A DNA stretch of 64,000 bases from assembly GCF_046630445.1 (NCBI RefSeq), contig NC_092335.1, forward strand, positions 632,824,001-632,888,000, given 5' to 3'. Source of the DNA: Rutidosis leptorrhynchoides. Lineage: Eukaryota; Streptophyta; Magnoliopsida; Asterales; Asteraceae. Positions 39,709 to 51,402 of the stretch are shown here, piece by piece. Each line of letters begins with the position of its first letter. Position 1 is the stretch's first letter. The position numbers and the translations under genes are program-made. The notes beneath the pieces were generated by a model. It ran no database searches. It saw nothing but the letters and a program-made list of their open reading frames with translations, and was not told where the DNA came from.

Positions 39709-39720
39709 GCTCTGATACCA
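39709..39720 (-). promoter_or_regulatory. Primer-binding site of the LARD-like element
   Basis: TGGTATCAGAGC in element sense is complementary to the initiator methionine tRNA 3' end. It lies 2 bases from the 5' LTR and is the same site as in the Tekay host. Confidence 0.85.
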
Positions 39721-39722
39721 AC

Positions 39723-42166
39723 TGAAATGACCCGTCCTAATCCATCTGGACGAAATCACCAACATCTGGTCTCATTGCGATGATCGACTCCAAATAATGT
39801 CTTTAAAATGAGCAAATGCACAGCGGAAGACTTAATTCGTACCTGAGAATAAACATGCTTAAAAGTGTCAACCAAAAGGTTGGTGAGTTCATAGGTTTGT
39901 CATAAATATCATTTCAATCATTTTAATAGGCCACAAAATTTCATTTAATTAAATGCGCAGGATAATCATCTGCAAAATAAAAATTATTCATACGCTGGAG
40001 CGACTGGAATTCAATAATGATGATATACATACAACATAATTTAAGATCTCTTCAGATATCCGGTATACACAATAATAATTAAGATCTCTTCGGATATCCG
40101 GTATACACAATAACACATCAGTCCTAATTACATCAGTCGTAGAATGTCATTTTATGAAATTGTGCCTATTTTGTAAAACATTTGTAAAACTTGCGCATGC
40201 ATTCTCTGTCCCAAAAATATATTGTAAAAGAGTAAAAGGGAGCAAATGAAACTCACAATACTGTATTTTGTAGTAAAAATACATATGACGTCATTGAACA
40301 AAAGTAGGGTTGGCCTCGGATTCACGAACCTATATCATTCATATATCTATTAAGACATATACTTGTAATCGAATAAATATATTTGTTTATATTATTATTA
40401 GTGATGTAATTTATATATATAGTAGATTAATAGGTTCATTATATATATTTTCATTATATATTAGTATAGTTAAGTTATGTGTATTAAATATATATTTATA
40501 TATAAAATCTTTATTTTTATGTTTATAATTTTAATAACGTCTTTAAAACTTTTATTTTCATAATCGTAATTATTTTAATAATAACGACATAGATAATACT
40601 GATATCAATAATAATGATAGTTTTAGTAAAAAATAATACTAATAATAATAATGGTAATTTTTAATAGTTTTAATAGAAATTTTCAGTAATTATACAATAT
40701 CGCTAATATTAATGTTTAAATGCTAAGTCTATTAATGATACTTTGTAATATTAAAAATAATGATGATACTTATGTTTAATAATAATAATAATAATACTAA
40801 TAGTAAAAAAAAATGATACTAATACTAATATTAATGAAAATAATAATAACTTGTATTATTTTCATAATAATAACAATAATAATCCTAATCATAATTTTAA
40901 TCATAATAATAATACTTGTATTAATAATAATGAGTATTCTAAAAATAACCATAATAATAATAATAACAATACTAATAATAATAATAATTTTGGTAATGAA
41001 ATCTACCTTCCAAAGCCTTTCTAAAAAAAATATGCCCTGAACCGGGTTTGAACTCGAGACCTCCCGCTCACCCGCAAACACACTTAACCATTGAACCATT
41101 CTTGTTTTTCTGAATTATAAGGCAACCCAATCTATTTATATCTAGTATTTCATTTAGTTATGTTCATCATCTTCTTCATCATTTTTAGAATCAAACGAAG
41201 GCGAAAACTCAACAACAATCGATCGGGTTTCGAACTTAAGACTTGTAAACAACATTTAAACTAAAAGGAGATGTTTTAAATGACAAAAAAAAATAAAAAA
41301 AATTTGGAAAGAACCCAGGCTGCTGTTCGAAAATTTAAAAAAAAAAACAAAATCGTTTTTCGATTTTAAAAAAAAATTTTAGGACTCGTTTTCAACACGA
41401 AATAGTTTGCAAATCATATATATGAACTATTGGAATCGTTAATTGAACTTAAAACATCAAAACAAGCTCTAATTTCTCGATGAACAAATTTGTTGACTTT
41501 TGACAAAATAACTTTGACTCGCAAATTCGAATTCGTTATTAAGAATTGGAACTTGAGACTTTGCAGGAAGTTTAAGTAAATGATTCCTAACAACTCTACA
41601 TTTCTAGTTTTTGAAATTTGTTTCGAATTCTCGTTAGTGTATATCACTGTGAAGAACTCAAGAACACAAAACTTGGTTTTTAGATTAAGAGTGTTATAGG
41701 TTATGATTACAACATGAATTGTGTTGCAAATCATTCCTATAAACTTTATGGATCATCAAATTAACTGGAGATATCAAAACAAAATCGAATTTGATTCAAG
41801 AACACTCAGTTGACTTTTAAAACCAAAACTTTGACTCTCAAATTAGAAATTGATAGAAAGAATTGAAGATTGAAAACTTACAGATAGTTTAGTTAGACGA
41901 TTCCTAACAAGACTGCATTATTACTTTTTGGAAATTCATTCGAAATCAAAATATGGTGAAAATGATGAAGAACAGAGGTTACGGTTTTATTTCTTGAGTT
42001 TTCTGGTTTAATTCATTCTACATTGCATATGTATATAAACTAAGTTTCTTGACAATGATCTGTAATAAACTGGAGACAGAAACAAAAATCAAAAATAGGA
42101 TTGATAGATACGTGAAACTGATCCAGTTCTTGATTTTTATATATATATATATTTTTTAATAAATAT

Positions 42167-42213
<47 letters not shown>

Positions 42214-42247
42214 TAATAATAATAATAATAATAATTATAATAATAAT

Positions 42248-42278
<31 letters not shown>

Positions 42279-43166
42279 GTCATTATATCCAAAATAATAA
42301 TAAGTAATAATGATACAAAAATCATAAAAATAATAATAATATTATTAATGATAAAAAAAATAATGGTTTCTTTAATAATAAAATCTAATTCACGGAGTAT
42401 TATATTGTGTCCATTGCTAAACAGTTAACATATAAAAGTGTTCCTAAAAATCCCAATTTTTCAAATTAAGTTCATTTATTTATTCTGATCATTAACTGTT
42501 TAAAACCAGATCAAAAAGGTTCATTAATTATTTATTTTATGTTCCAATTAATATGTACGGAGTACTAAGATTTAAACTAAAAATGTAAAAATATTTCCGT
42601 CAATCCTGTAATCTTTGTAATCAATTTACAGTCCAACTTTTATTTTAATAATTCATATATATGTATTAGATCTATATGAACATTAATGAGATGCCAACCG
42701 AGTGTTACAGATGTTTACTAGTTAGGCCCGAAATCATTCGTTTTTAATATATTCTCTTTTCATATATAAACAATTTTAAGTAGCAAGTTTAACTACTACT
42801 TAAATTAAATATATTATATATTTTTAAACAACTAGATTTAATATAATAAATTTTTTTATATTTACAAGTAATATCTATACACACATATATATTTATAATA
42901 ATGGTCTTTATTATATCGCATTTTATTTTACATATTTATTTCCAACAATTTAATCATTTATTATTTCAAATAATATATATATCTTTAAATATATATGTAT
43001 CTATTTACAAATAATGTTCGTGAATCGTCGGGTATGGCCAAAGGTTAATTGAATGTATAACAATAGTTCAAAATTTTTGCGACTCAACATTACAGACTTT
43101 GCTTATCTTGTCGGAACCATATAAAGATCAAGTTTAAATTTGGTCAAAAATTTCCGGGCCGTTACA
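39723..43166 (-). repeat. 5' LTR of the LARD-like element
   Basis: This 3,444-bp LTR in element sense starts TGTAACGGCCCGGAAATTTT and ends GGGTCATTTCA. It differs from the left copy mainly by microsatellite and A-run lengths and a handful of substitutions. Confidence 0.9.
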
Positions 43167-44108
43167 CTTAAGACCTTATTTACATACTTTTAAACCTATT
43201 CGGACGATTTACTGACTTAGTACTATTTGACTTAGGTTGAGGACCTTCCGGACCTACGTACTTGCTTATTTCCCGAGTCATACTTAACCGCTACTTTATC
43301 ATTGTGAGTTATAGCATCCCTTTTTACTTTAACTATTTTTGGGAACTGAGAATACTTGCGCATTTTACGTTTTACATACTAGGCACGAGTACTTAAACTT
43401 TATATATGTGTGGGTTATACAACGGCATAAACATTCCCTTTAGCTCGGTAACGTTTAGTCATTGGTTTTTGAACCGGTGAACGCGAATCTTAGATATGGA
43501 TCCATAGGGTTTGACATCCCCACTCGGGCTAGTAGCGCTAGCATTTAACGGGTGTTTAATACTTCGTAAACATACGCACTCGCCAAGTGTACTTTCAGGG
43601 GGTTATAAACGTTAAGTTAGTTACCAAGTGCCCACGGTTATGCATATACTTTTCATACTGTTTTGAAACGCTCTTTGTAGCACTGAAATCTCGTGGCCTA
43701 CCTTACATTACTGTTATACTTAAACTATAGCTCACCAACCTTTGTGTTGACGTTTTTAAGCATGTATTTCTCAGGTGCTTAAGATTGCTTGCTTCCGCTG
43801 TTGTACTAGTCATGCCTCGTAGACTTCCGCTGTGCTTTACTAGAGATGTCACCGCATTACACACTTTATCTTGCATTCAAACTTAATTACTTTTGAATAA
43901 TGATTTGTAACGACCTAAGGGTCACGTACTATTATCTTTGCTTCTAGTCATAGAAGCATACTTTTGATTGTAAAACAATTGACGTTGGTTATGACGTCAC
44001 CTTTTATCATGAATGCAAACGTATTTTGAAATAGCATATAGTGTTGACCTTGTAATGATCCTGTCGTTGATGATCCGTACATATTGATTTAGTACGGGGC
44101 GTCACATA

Positions 44109-44120
44109 TGGTATCAGAGC
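44109..44120 (+). promoter_or_regulatory. Primer-binding site of the Tekay element
   Basis: TGGTATCAGAGC lies 2 bases after the LTR end CGTCACA. It is the standard initiator-tRNA site of chromoviruses. Confidence 0.9.
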
Positions 44121-44444
44121 ATTGGTTGTAGGGAATTAGGTTGCATTAGTGAGTCAAGACCCGACCGAGTAGGATTCACTAATAGGACTAATCTACAACT
44201 TGCTAGTTTACTTGTTTCCGCTGAATTTACTGCATGCTGCTGCTTACTTTTACTGCTATATGTCGTATGCTATTACATGATTTCACTACTGCATGATATT
44301 ACTTGCTTTCGATTGCATGCTACTTCTGTACGATTTACTGTTATTGCCATGCTATTTACCGTTATACATGATTTAAACTGTTGGCCTAATACGTGCTTGC
44401 TTTATGACTTACTGACATGGAAAATTTATTTTTTCCTTGTTCAG

Positions 44445-45152
44445 ATGTCGGATATTCCACCTGCTATCGTTTTGGGCAGTTCAGACACCTCAGCCACTTC
44501 ACCTGCCACTGTTGCCGATCCACCGATCCCGTTGGCGACATCCTCTAGTGATCCCGGCGCTTCGTCTTCCGGAGCTAGCAGTCACGCGCTTGTCCCAGTG
44601 GCTACTTCTGACGGAGCCCAGGACCCTCCGGAGATTCCAGCTCCATCTGCCCCAGGACCCTCGGGGTCACAGCCTCGCTCCGGTGGTGTTGTGATTCCCG
44701 CGGAATTTGGGGAAGGTCCATTCCGTAACCAGTATCGCCATTGGTGCCGACGCGCCCCTGATGGACGTCTTGTGCCGATCGGACCCGCCCGATACCGAAA
44801 GATGATGGCCGCCCGAGGAGGGCCACCCGTACTACCACCTCCACATGATTCAGATGACCCATCATCCGACGACACATCCTCAGACGACCCTAGTGGCGAG
44901 GATTCCACCGATGACTCCGACGAGGAAGACCCCGACGATGCACCTGTTCAGCCACCCTCCACCCCGCCGAAGAAGCGGTACCGTTTCGACGGCACCATTA
45001 TTCCGGGGATCAACGGAGGTCGAGCATTCACGGACGCATTTGGTCGGCTTCGTAGGGTTACCGCCCGTAAACGGCTTGTGCCGTATCCTGCTGATCCCTT
45101 CATCCGTAAGCCTTACCGCCTCGCAGCCTCTACTTCTGGAGCCGGACCATGA
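44445..45152 (+). CDS. Extra ORF upstream of gag in the Tekay element
   Basis: The ORF starts MSDIPPAIVLG at an ATG that directly follows TTATTTTTTCCTTGTTCAG, a textbook 3' splice site. The product begins with low-complexity Ser/Ala/Pro sequence. It then has a conserved-looking block (EFGEGPFRNQYRHWCRRAPDG, PIGPARYRKMM), an acidic Asp/Ser run, and a basic block (KKRYRFDGTIIPGINGGRAF...VTARKRLVPYPADPF). It stops at TGA (45,150-45,152), but the frame continues without another stop to TAG at about 45,318 and adds a Pro-rich linker and a coiled coil (VEILRARVTELEDQMSHALDIL). I infer the TGA is a mutation. There is no zinc knuckle. It is not a normal gag; the function is unknown. Confidence 0.6.
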   Translation: MSDIPPAIVLGSSDTSATSPATVADPPIPLATSSSDPGASSSGASSHALVPVATSDGAQDPPEIPAPSAPGPSGSQPRSGGVVIPAEFGEGPFRNQYRHWCRRAPDGRLVPIGPARYRKMMAARGGPPVLPPPHDSDDPSSDDTSSDDPSGEDSTDDSDEEDPDDAPVQPPSTPPKKRYRFDGTIIPGINGGRAFTDAFGRLRRVTARKRLVPYPADPFIRKPYRLAASTSGAGP

Positions 45153-45319
45153 GCACCACCAGCTCCACCAGCACCACCCGTACCGACTGCACTGCCTGCC
45201 CCGCCCACTCCCCCTGTCGAGGCACTGATGAGGGAGGTGGAGATCCTCCGCGCTCGGGTAACTGAGCTCGAGGACCAGATGTCCCATGCATTGGACATCC
45301 TACACCCACCATCACCTTA

Positions 45320-45619
45320 GGAATTTTGTAGTAGATTTCTTTATGTAATCTAGTTGTAGTTTTATGTTTCACTTATGTATTGTACGAACTTATACCGATG
45401 TATGTAACTTATTATTATTAATGAATGGAACTTTGCATTATTTAATTCTTGCACGATGTTCTATTTACATTACTGTATGATGATTCTGTGGTATTTGTAC
45501 CTAGATGCGTTACTTAATAAACATGTGATGTGTTGATTCCATGTTGGTTATCATATACTGTATTATTACTATTTGAATACTGGATTTTGACGTGAGTCAA
45601 AATTTTTGTTTTGAACATC
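45320..45619. other. Spacer between extra ORF and gag
   Basis: About 300 bp of AT-rich sequence contain no ORF or recognised motif. Confidence 0.5.
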
Positions 45620-46657
45620 ATGGCCAACGGACGATCAGCACCAACCTCAGCCCAAATCGAGGAGATGATCAATGAACGAGTCGCCGCAGCCATTGCGGAA
45701 ATGCAACCCCAAGCTCCACCGCCACCGCCACCGGTTATCCCGCCCATTCGTAATGGGTGCACATACAAAGAGTTCCAAAGCTGCAAGCCCCATAACTTTA
45801 GCGGAACTGAGGGGCCAGTTGATCTCACTAGATGGTTCGAGAAATTAGAAGCCGTGTTTCGAATTAGTAACTGTTCTGAGGAAAATAAGACCAAGTTTGC
45901 TTCATGCACGCTGTCTGATGGCGCGCTAACGTGGTGGAACACGTTGGCTCAAGCAAAAGGTATTGATGAGGCATTTGCTACCCCATGGGAGGATTTCAAA
46001 GGGGCCCTGATTGAGGAATATTGCCCTAGAACCGAGATCCAGAAGATGGAGATTGAGTTCATGCAGTTAAAGGCCGTTGGGAACGACCTTGATGGTTACA
46101 ACAGGAGATTTTTGGAGTTAGCCCTGATGTGTCCGACAATGGTTACACCGGAGTTCAAACGAATGGAAAGGTACTTCTGGGGACTTCCTAAGAGCATTAA
46201 GGGAAACGTTACCTCGTCTAAGCCACCTAATGTCCCGGACGCAATGCGCATGGCGCATACTTTGATGAATCAAATTACCATCGATGAACCGGAAAAGGCT
46301 AAGTCTGAAGCGGGTAGTAGTGAGAAGCGCAAATGGGATAACAACAGGGGAAGGACCTATGATCAAAACCCGGCGAAACGACATGAGGGTTTCAGAGGAA
46401 ACAACAACGGTGGAAACCCCAATCCGAACACCAACTCAAACCCGAACTACAAGGGAACCTTACCACAATGCAAGAGGTGCTACAAGCACCATACTGGGTA
46501 CTGTAACGTTGTTTGTGAAAAGTGCCAACGGACTGGACATGTTGGTAAGGACTGCAAGGTCACCACTTTGAATGGGAAGCCGAACACCAATGGACCGAAA
46601 AAGTGCTACGAATGCGGACAGACGGGCCATTTCAGAAATGCGTGCCCCAACAAGTGA
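45620..46657 (+). CDS. gag: Tekay gag
   Basis: The ATG is chosen at MANGRSAPTSAQIEEMINERV. A Pro-rich spacer is followed by the gag core (FSGTEGPVDLTRWFEKLEAVF, LTWWNTLAQ, LIEEYCPRTEIQKMEIEFMQL, DLDGYNRRFLELALMCPTMV). A basic Asn-rich region then leads to zinc-binding motifs: CKRCYKHHTGYC and CEKCQRTGHVGKDC, then CYECGQTGHFRNAC. It forms the particle and binds RNA. A TGA at 46,655-46,657 ends the frame, but the next codons continue in the same frame into the protease, so a single gag-pol frame is likely ancestral. Confidence 0.9.
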   Translation: MANGRSAPTSAQIEEMINERVAAAIAEMQPQAPPPPPPVIPPIRNGCTYKEFQSCKPHNFSGTEGPVDLTRWFEKLEAVFRISNCSEENKTKFASCTLSDGALTWWNTLAQAKGIDEAFATPWEDFKGALIEEYCPRTEIQKMEIEFMQLKAVGNDLDGYNRRFLELALMCPTMVTPEFKRMERYFWGLPKSIKGNVTSSKPPNVPDAMRMAHTLMNQITIDEPEKAKSEAGSSEKRKWDNNRGRTYDQNPAKRHEGFRGNNNGGNPNPNTNSNPNYKGTLPQCKRCYKHHTGYCNVVCEKCQRTGHVGKDCKVTTLNGKPNTNGPKKCYECGQTGHFRNACPNK

Positions 46658-49600
46658 AAAGACGGAGGACCACCCCGTGGTAGAGCTTTCAACGTTAATG
46701 CAAGGGACGCCCGAGAGAACCCCGACTTGGTGACAGGTATATTCACTATCAACAACCTTTTAGCTTCTGTCCTATTTGATACTGGTGCCGATAGAAGTTA
46801 TGTATGTAGACACTTTTGCGATAAGATTAATTGGACGTTAGTTCCTTTAAAGGAAAGTATGCTTGTAGAAGTAGCCAATGGAAAACTTGAGAAAGTTGAC
46901 CATATTAGCCGAGGAGCTATTATCAACATAGCTGGTGTAGATTTCGAAATTGATTTGATACCTATCAAATTGGGAAGTTTTGACGTGATCGTCGGTATGG
47001 ATTGGTTGACCAAGATAAGGGCTGACATTATCTGTGGAGATAAAGCTCTTCGTATACCACACGGAGATGGTGAGCCACTGATCATCTACGGAGAGAGATG
47101 TACCTCGAAGCTGAACCTCATTAGTTGCGTGAAAGCGCAAAAGATTATGAAGAAGGGACGTCTTGCTGTCCTAGCGCATGTGAAAACGGTAGAAACCGAG
47201 GTGAAGAGCGTGAACGATGTTCGAATTGTGAACGAATTTTCCGATGTCTTCCCTGAAGAATTGCCTGGATTACCGCCGCCAAGAGCAGTAGAGTTTCAGA
47301 TCGATTTAGTGCCAGGAGCTGCACCTGTAGCTCGCGCACCTTATAGACTCGCACCTTCCGAGATGCAAGAATTACAGAGTCAACTACAAGAGTTGTTAGA
47401 TCGAGGATTTATCCAACCCAGTTTCTCGCCTTGGGGCGCACCTGTGTTGTTTGTGAAGAAGAAGGATGAATCCTTCCGTATGTGTATCGACTACCGTGAA
47501 CTCAACAAATTGACGATCAAGAATCGGTATCCTCTTCCCCGTATTGACGATCTTTTTGATCAACTACAAGGATCGAGCGTTTACTCTAAGATCGATTTGC
47601 GATCCGGTTATCACCAGTTGAGGGTGAAGGAAAGTGATGTGATGAAGACTGCATTCAGAACCCGTTATGGTCATTATGAGTTTCTCGTGATGCCATTCGG
47701 TTTGACCAACGCACCTGCCGTGTTCATGGACCTCATGAATCGTGTCTGCAAGCCGTACTTGGATAAGTTCGTTATCGTCTTCATAGATGATATCCTCATC
47801 TACTCCAAGAGCGAAGAGGAGCATGAGCAACATCTTCGATTAGTACTTGAACTCTTGAGACAAGAGCAACTTTATGCGAAATTCTCCAAGTGTGAATTTT
47901 GGTTGAAGGAAGTCCAATTTCTGGGTCATGTTGTGAGCGACCAGGGTATCAAAGTTGATCCCGCCAAGATCGAAGCTATCAGCAAGTGGGAGACCCCCAC
48001 TACTCCGACGCATATTCGCCAATTTTTAGGTCTCGCCGGTTACTACCGAAGGTTTATTGAAGGTTTTTCTCTGATTGCGCGACCTTTGACCGCACTGACT
48101 CACAAAGGGAAGAAGTACATTTGGGGACCCGAACAGGAATCAGCATTCCAAACCTTGAAGAAGAAGTTGACCACCGCACCTATCTTATCACTTCCTGAAG
48201 GCAGTGACGATTTCGTTGTTTATTGCGATGCTTCGAAAAGTGGTTTTGGTTGTGTACTGATGCAAAGATCAAAGGTTATTGCCTACGCTTCTCGTCAACT
48301 GAAGATTCACGAGCGGAACTACACTACTCACGATCTTGAACTTGGAGCCGTTGTCTTTGCGCTCAAGTTGTGGAGGCACTATCTGTATGGAACTAAGAGC
48401 ACTATCTTCACCGATCACAAGAGTCTCCAGCACATCTTTGATCAGAAGCAACTAAATATGAGACAACGTCGATGGATCGAGACGCTAAACGACTATGATT
48501 GCGAACTTCGCTATCATCCTGGCAAGGCCAATGTTGTAGCTGACGCTTTAAGCCGAAAGGAGAGGACGGCACCGCTTCGTGTTAGGGCTCTGAACATCAC
48601 CATTCATTCAAACCTCAACAGCCAGATCCGAGTAGCCCAAGATGAGGCTCTCAAGGAGGAGAACATATCTCATGAGCATTTGAACATACTTGTCTCTCGA
48701 TTCGAGGTTAGGGAGTCTAGACTCCGATGCTATGCCTGAAGAATTTGGGTACCTCGTTATGGAGATTTACGGAACCTTATACTTGATGAAGCCCACAAGT
48801 CGAGATATTCGATTCACCCCGGAGCGGGAAAAATGTACCACGATCTTAAGGAACAGTATTGGTGGCCGAATCTTAAGAAGGACGTTGCGACTTATGTTGC
48901 TAAGTGTTTAACTTGCTCGAAAGTTAAGGCCGAGCACCAGAGGCCCTCTGGATTACTTCAACAGCCGGAAATCCTGCAATGGAAGTGGGAAAGGATAACT
49001 ATGGATTTCATCACCAAGCTACCAAAGACGGTGGGCGGATACGATACCATCTGGGTTATTGTTGACCGCCTTACCAAATCTGCACACTTCCTAGCTATGA
49101 AGGAAACGGATACGATAGAGAGACTTGCTCAACTATACATCAAAGAGGTTGTATCTCGTCATGGTGTACCTTTATCGATCATCTCAGATCGCGATCCCCG
49201 TTTTGCTTCTAGGTTTTGGCGTTCTTTGCAAGAAGCCATGGGAACCCGTCTCGACATGAGTACTGCTTATCACCCACAGACCGATGGGCAAAGTGAACGA
49301 ACGATTCAGACTTTGGAAGACATGTTGCGTGCATGTGTCATTGATTTCGGAAAGGCCTGGGAAAGGCATTTGCCGTTAGCCGAATTCTCGTACAACAACA
49401 GTTATCATTCAAGTATTAATGCCGCACCTTTTGAAGCGTTGTATGGCCGCAAGTGCCGATCTCCTATTTGTTGGGCCGAAGTAGGCGAAAAGCAAATCAC
49501 CGGACCCGAGGTAGTCCATGAAACAACGGAGAAGATTGCTCAGATTCAAGCGAGACTTAAGACGGCCCGTGATCGTCAAAAGAGTTATGCCGACCTCAAA

Positions 49601-50062
49601 CGTAAAGACTTTGAATTCAACGTTGGCGACCGTGTAATGTTGAAGGTTGCACCTTGGAAAGGTGTGATCCGTTTTGGAAAGCGTGGAAAGTTAAACCCGC
49701 AATACATTGGTCCTTTTGAAATCTTGGAACGTGTTGGACCCGTTGCTTACCGTTTGGATCTACCAGCACAATTGAGCTCAGTTCATCCTACCTTCCACGT
49801 GTCAAACTTGAAGAAGTGTCTTGCTGCACCCGAACTTATCATACCACTGGAAGAACTTACGATTGACGACAAATTCCACTTTGTGGAAGAGCCTGTTGAA
49901 ATTATGGACCGTGAGGTCAAAACTTTGAAACGCAACAAGATTCCGATCGTCCGAGTACGATGGAATGCCAAACGAGGACCTGAGTTTACTTGGGAACGAG
50001 AGGATCAAATGATGCAGAAGTATCCTCACCTTTTCCCAACTCCTCCATCTACCTCGGCTTAA
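46658..50062 (+). pseudogene. pol: Tekay pol: protease, RT, RNaseH, integrase, chromodomain
   Basis: The protease active site is [12 protein letters not shown], followed by [11 protein letters not shown] has [48 protein letters not shown] and the catalytic [14 protein letters not shown]. RNaseH has [23 protein letters not shown] and [10 protein letters not shown]. The integrase has an HHCC region ([12 protein letters not shown]), a DDE core ([30 protein letters not shown]) and a C-terminal domain ([30 protein letters not shown]). It is followed by a chromodomain-like end ([13 protein letters not shown]...[18 protein letters not shown]). A single in-frame TGA at 48,737-48,739, just before RIWVP, breaks it. 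There are no frameshifts. Readthrough or complementation would be needed for a full product. Confidence 0.9.
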
Positions 50063-50098
50063 AATTTCGGGACGAAATTTTCTTTAACAGGTGGGTAA
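50062..50098 (+). promoter_or_regulatory. Palindrome and polypurine region before the Tekay 3' LTR
   Basis: AAATTTCG-GGA-CGAAATTT (50,062-50,080) begins at the pol stop codon. It is followed by CTTTAACAGGTGGGTAA and then an LTR start at 50,099. The purine stretch AACAGGTGGGTAA is the likely plus-strand primer. Confidence 0.65.
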
Positions 50099-50565
50099 TG
50101 TAACGACCCTGGAAATTCCAACTTTTAATTAATAATTATTATTATTAATACTTGTGTATAAATGAATGTATGTTATTACATTTACTTGTTACCGCGAACG
50201 ACTTTTAAATGCCCGACACGTCTTTGTGACATACGTACATTACACGAATAATATTTTAGAATATTATTTACATTCATGATTAAATTTTATTAATCATTTT
50301 TAATTAACTAAGGTTACTAGTTAATTACTTGGGCTTTATTTGATTAATTGCATACTTACTTGAACTTGGGCTTTTATTATTTGATATGGACTTGGAAGCC
50401 CACCCTACTTCCTTAATGGACTAGTTAGCCCATCATTAAGCTAATGAATTATTAAGATTAAGATCATGGATTAATTAGTGAAGGAATCTAGTTACTTACA
50501 CATTTACACCACTTTCCCATACCAATTTGCTTTATTACTATTTCTAGTCTACACCATTCCCCCAT
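50099..50565 (+). repeat. First 467 bp of a Tekay LTR (truncated)
   Basis: It matches the LTR start (TGTAACGACCCTGG) up to CCATTCCCCCAT and then switches abruptly to Athila LTR sequence. The switch point shares CCCAT with the joined sequence at 29,626-29,630. Confidence 0.85.
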
Positions 50566-51402
50566 AGTCTAATTTTCACAAGTGTCGGTCTTTTGTCCAA
50601 ACCTCAATTATGGTACAAAGCCCAATTACCCAATCTTAATATTTAGCCCAACATTACGATTACTTCGATTTAAATAAGCATAATAATAACTTAGCTACGA
50701 GACATTAATAAAAATAATTTAAACATAACTTACAATGAGTATTAATAGCGTAGCGTTACACGGATAGAGTTTCGACTTATGACCTTAAAACATTCGCCAA
50801 AATAACCTTATTATTATTAAACTTAATTTAAAATTAAAATTATAATATATAAATATATATATATATATCGTATATGATATGAGAAAGGAAAAGAAAAAGG
50901 TGTGTTCATCGAGCAGAATTCGCGGCCTTTTATAGGCCCACGTTTCACTGTTGAGCTCCGCGAGTGCGGAGGTTTTCTTCATCAAAGCTCCGCGAGTGCA
51001 GAGTTATGGATTCCAGCTCACCAAAATGATTTAAACGTGGGCTGCTTATAAATATAATATATAATAATATATATAATTAATTCTATTTTATATTTTATTC
51101 TTGTGCATAGTTGATTCGTAATTTTTGGTCCGTTGCGTCGCGCGCTGAAAGTTGGTTCATGTCTCGGTTCCGGATTTTCGAACGCCTTTTCGTATGATTT
51201 AATATCTTGTACTTTGCGTTTTGCGACTTGTACCCTTGTCATTTTTAGACGTTTCTCATCAATAAAATGAACCACTTGGATTGTAACTTGTACATTTGAG
51301 CTTTTTGTTCATTTGCGTCTTCAAATCGTCGAATCTGTCTTTTGTCTTCACCTTTTATTATTTAAACGAATATCACTTGTAATTGAACAATAGCAACTAA
51401 AA
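50566..51402 (-). repeat. Duplicate of the Athila LTR segment that flanks the Tekay 5' LTR
   Basis: This stretch is nearly identical to 29,631-30,466, including the TATA box, the CTCCGC palindromes and the terminal GCAACTAAAA. Five or so differences are visible. It brings a copy of the left flank, including TAAAA, into the right end of the element. Confidence 0.9.
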
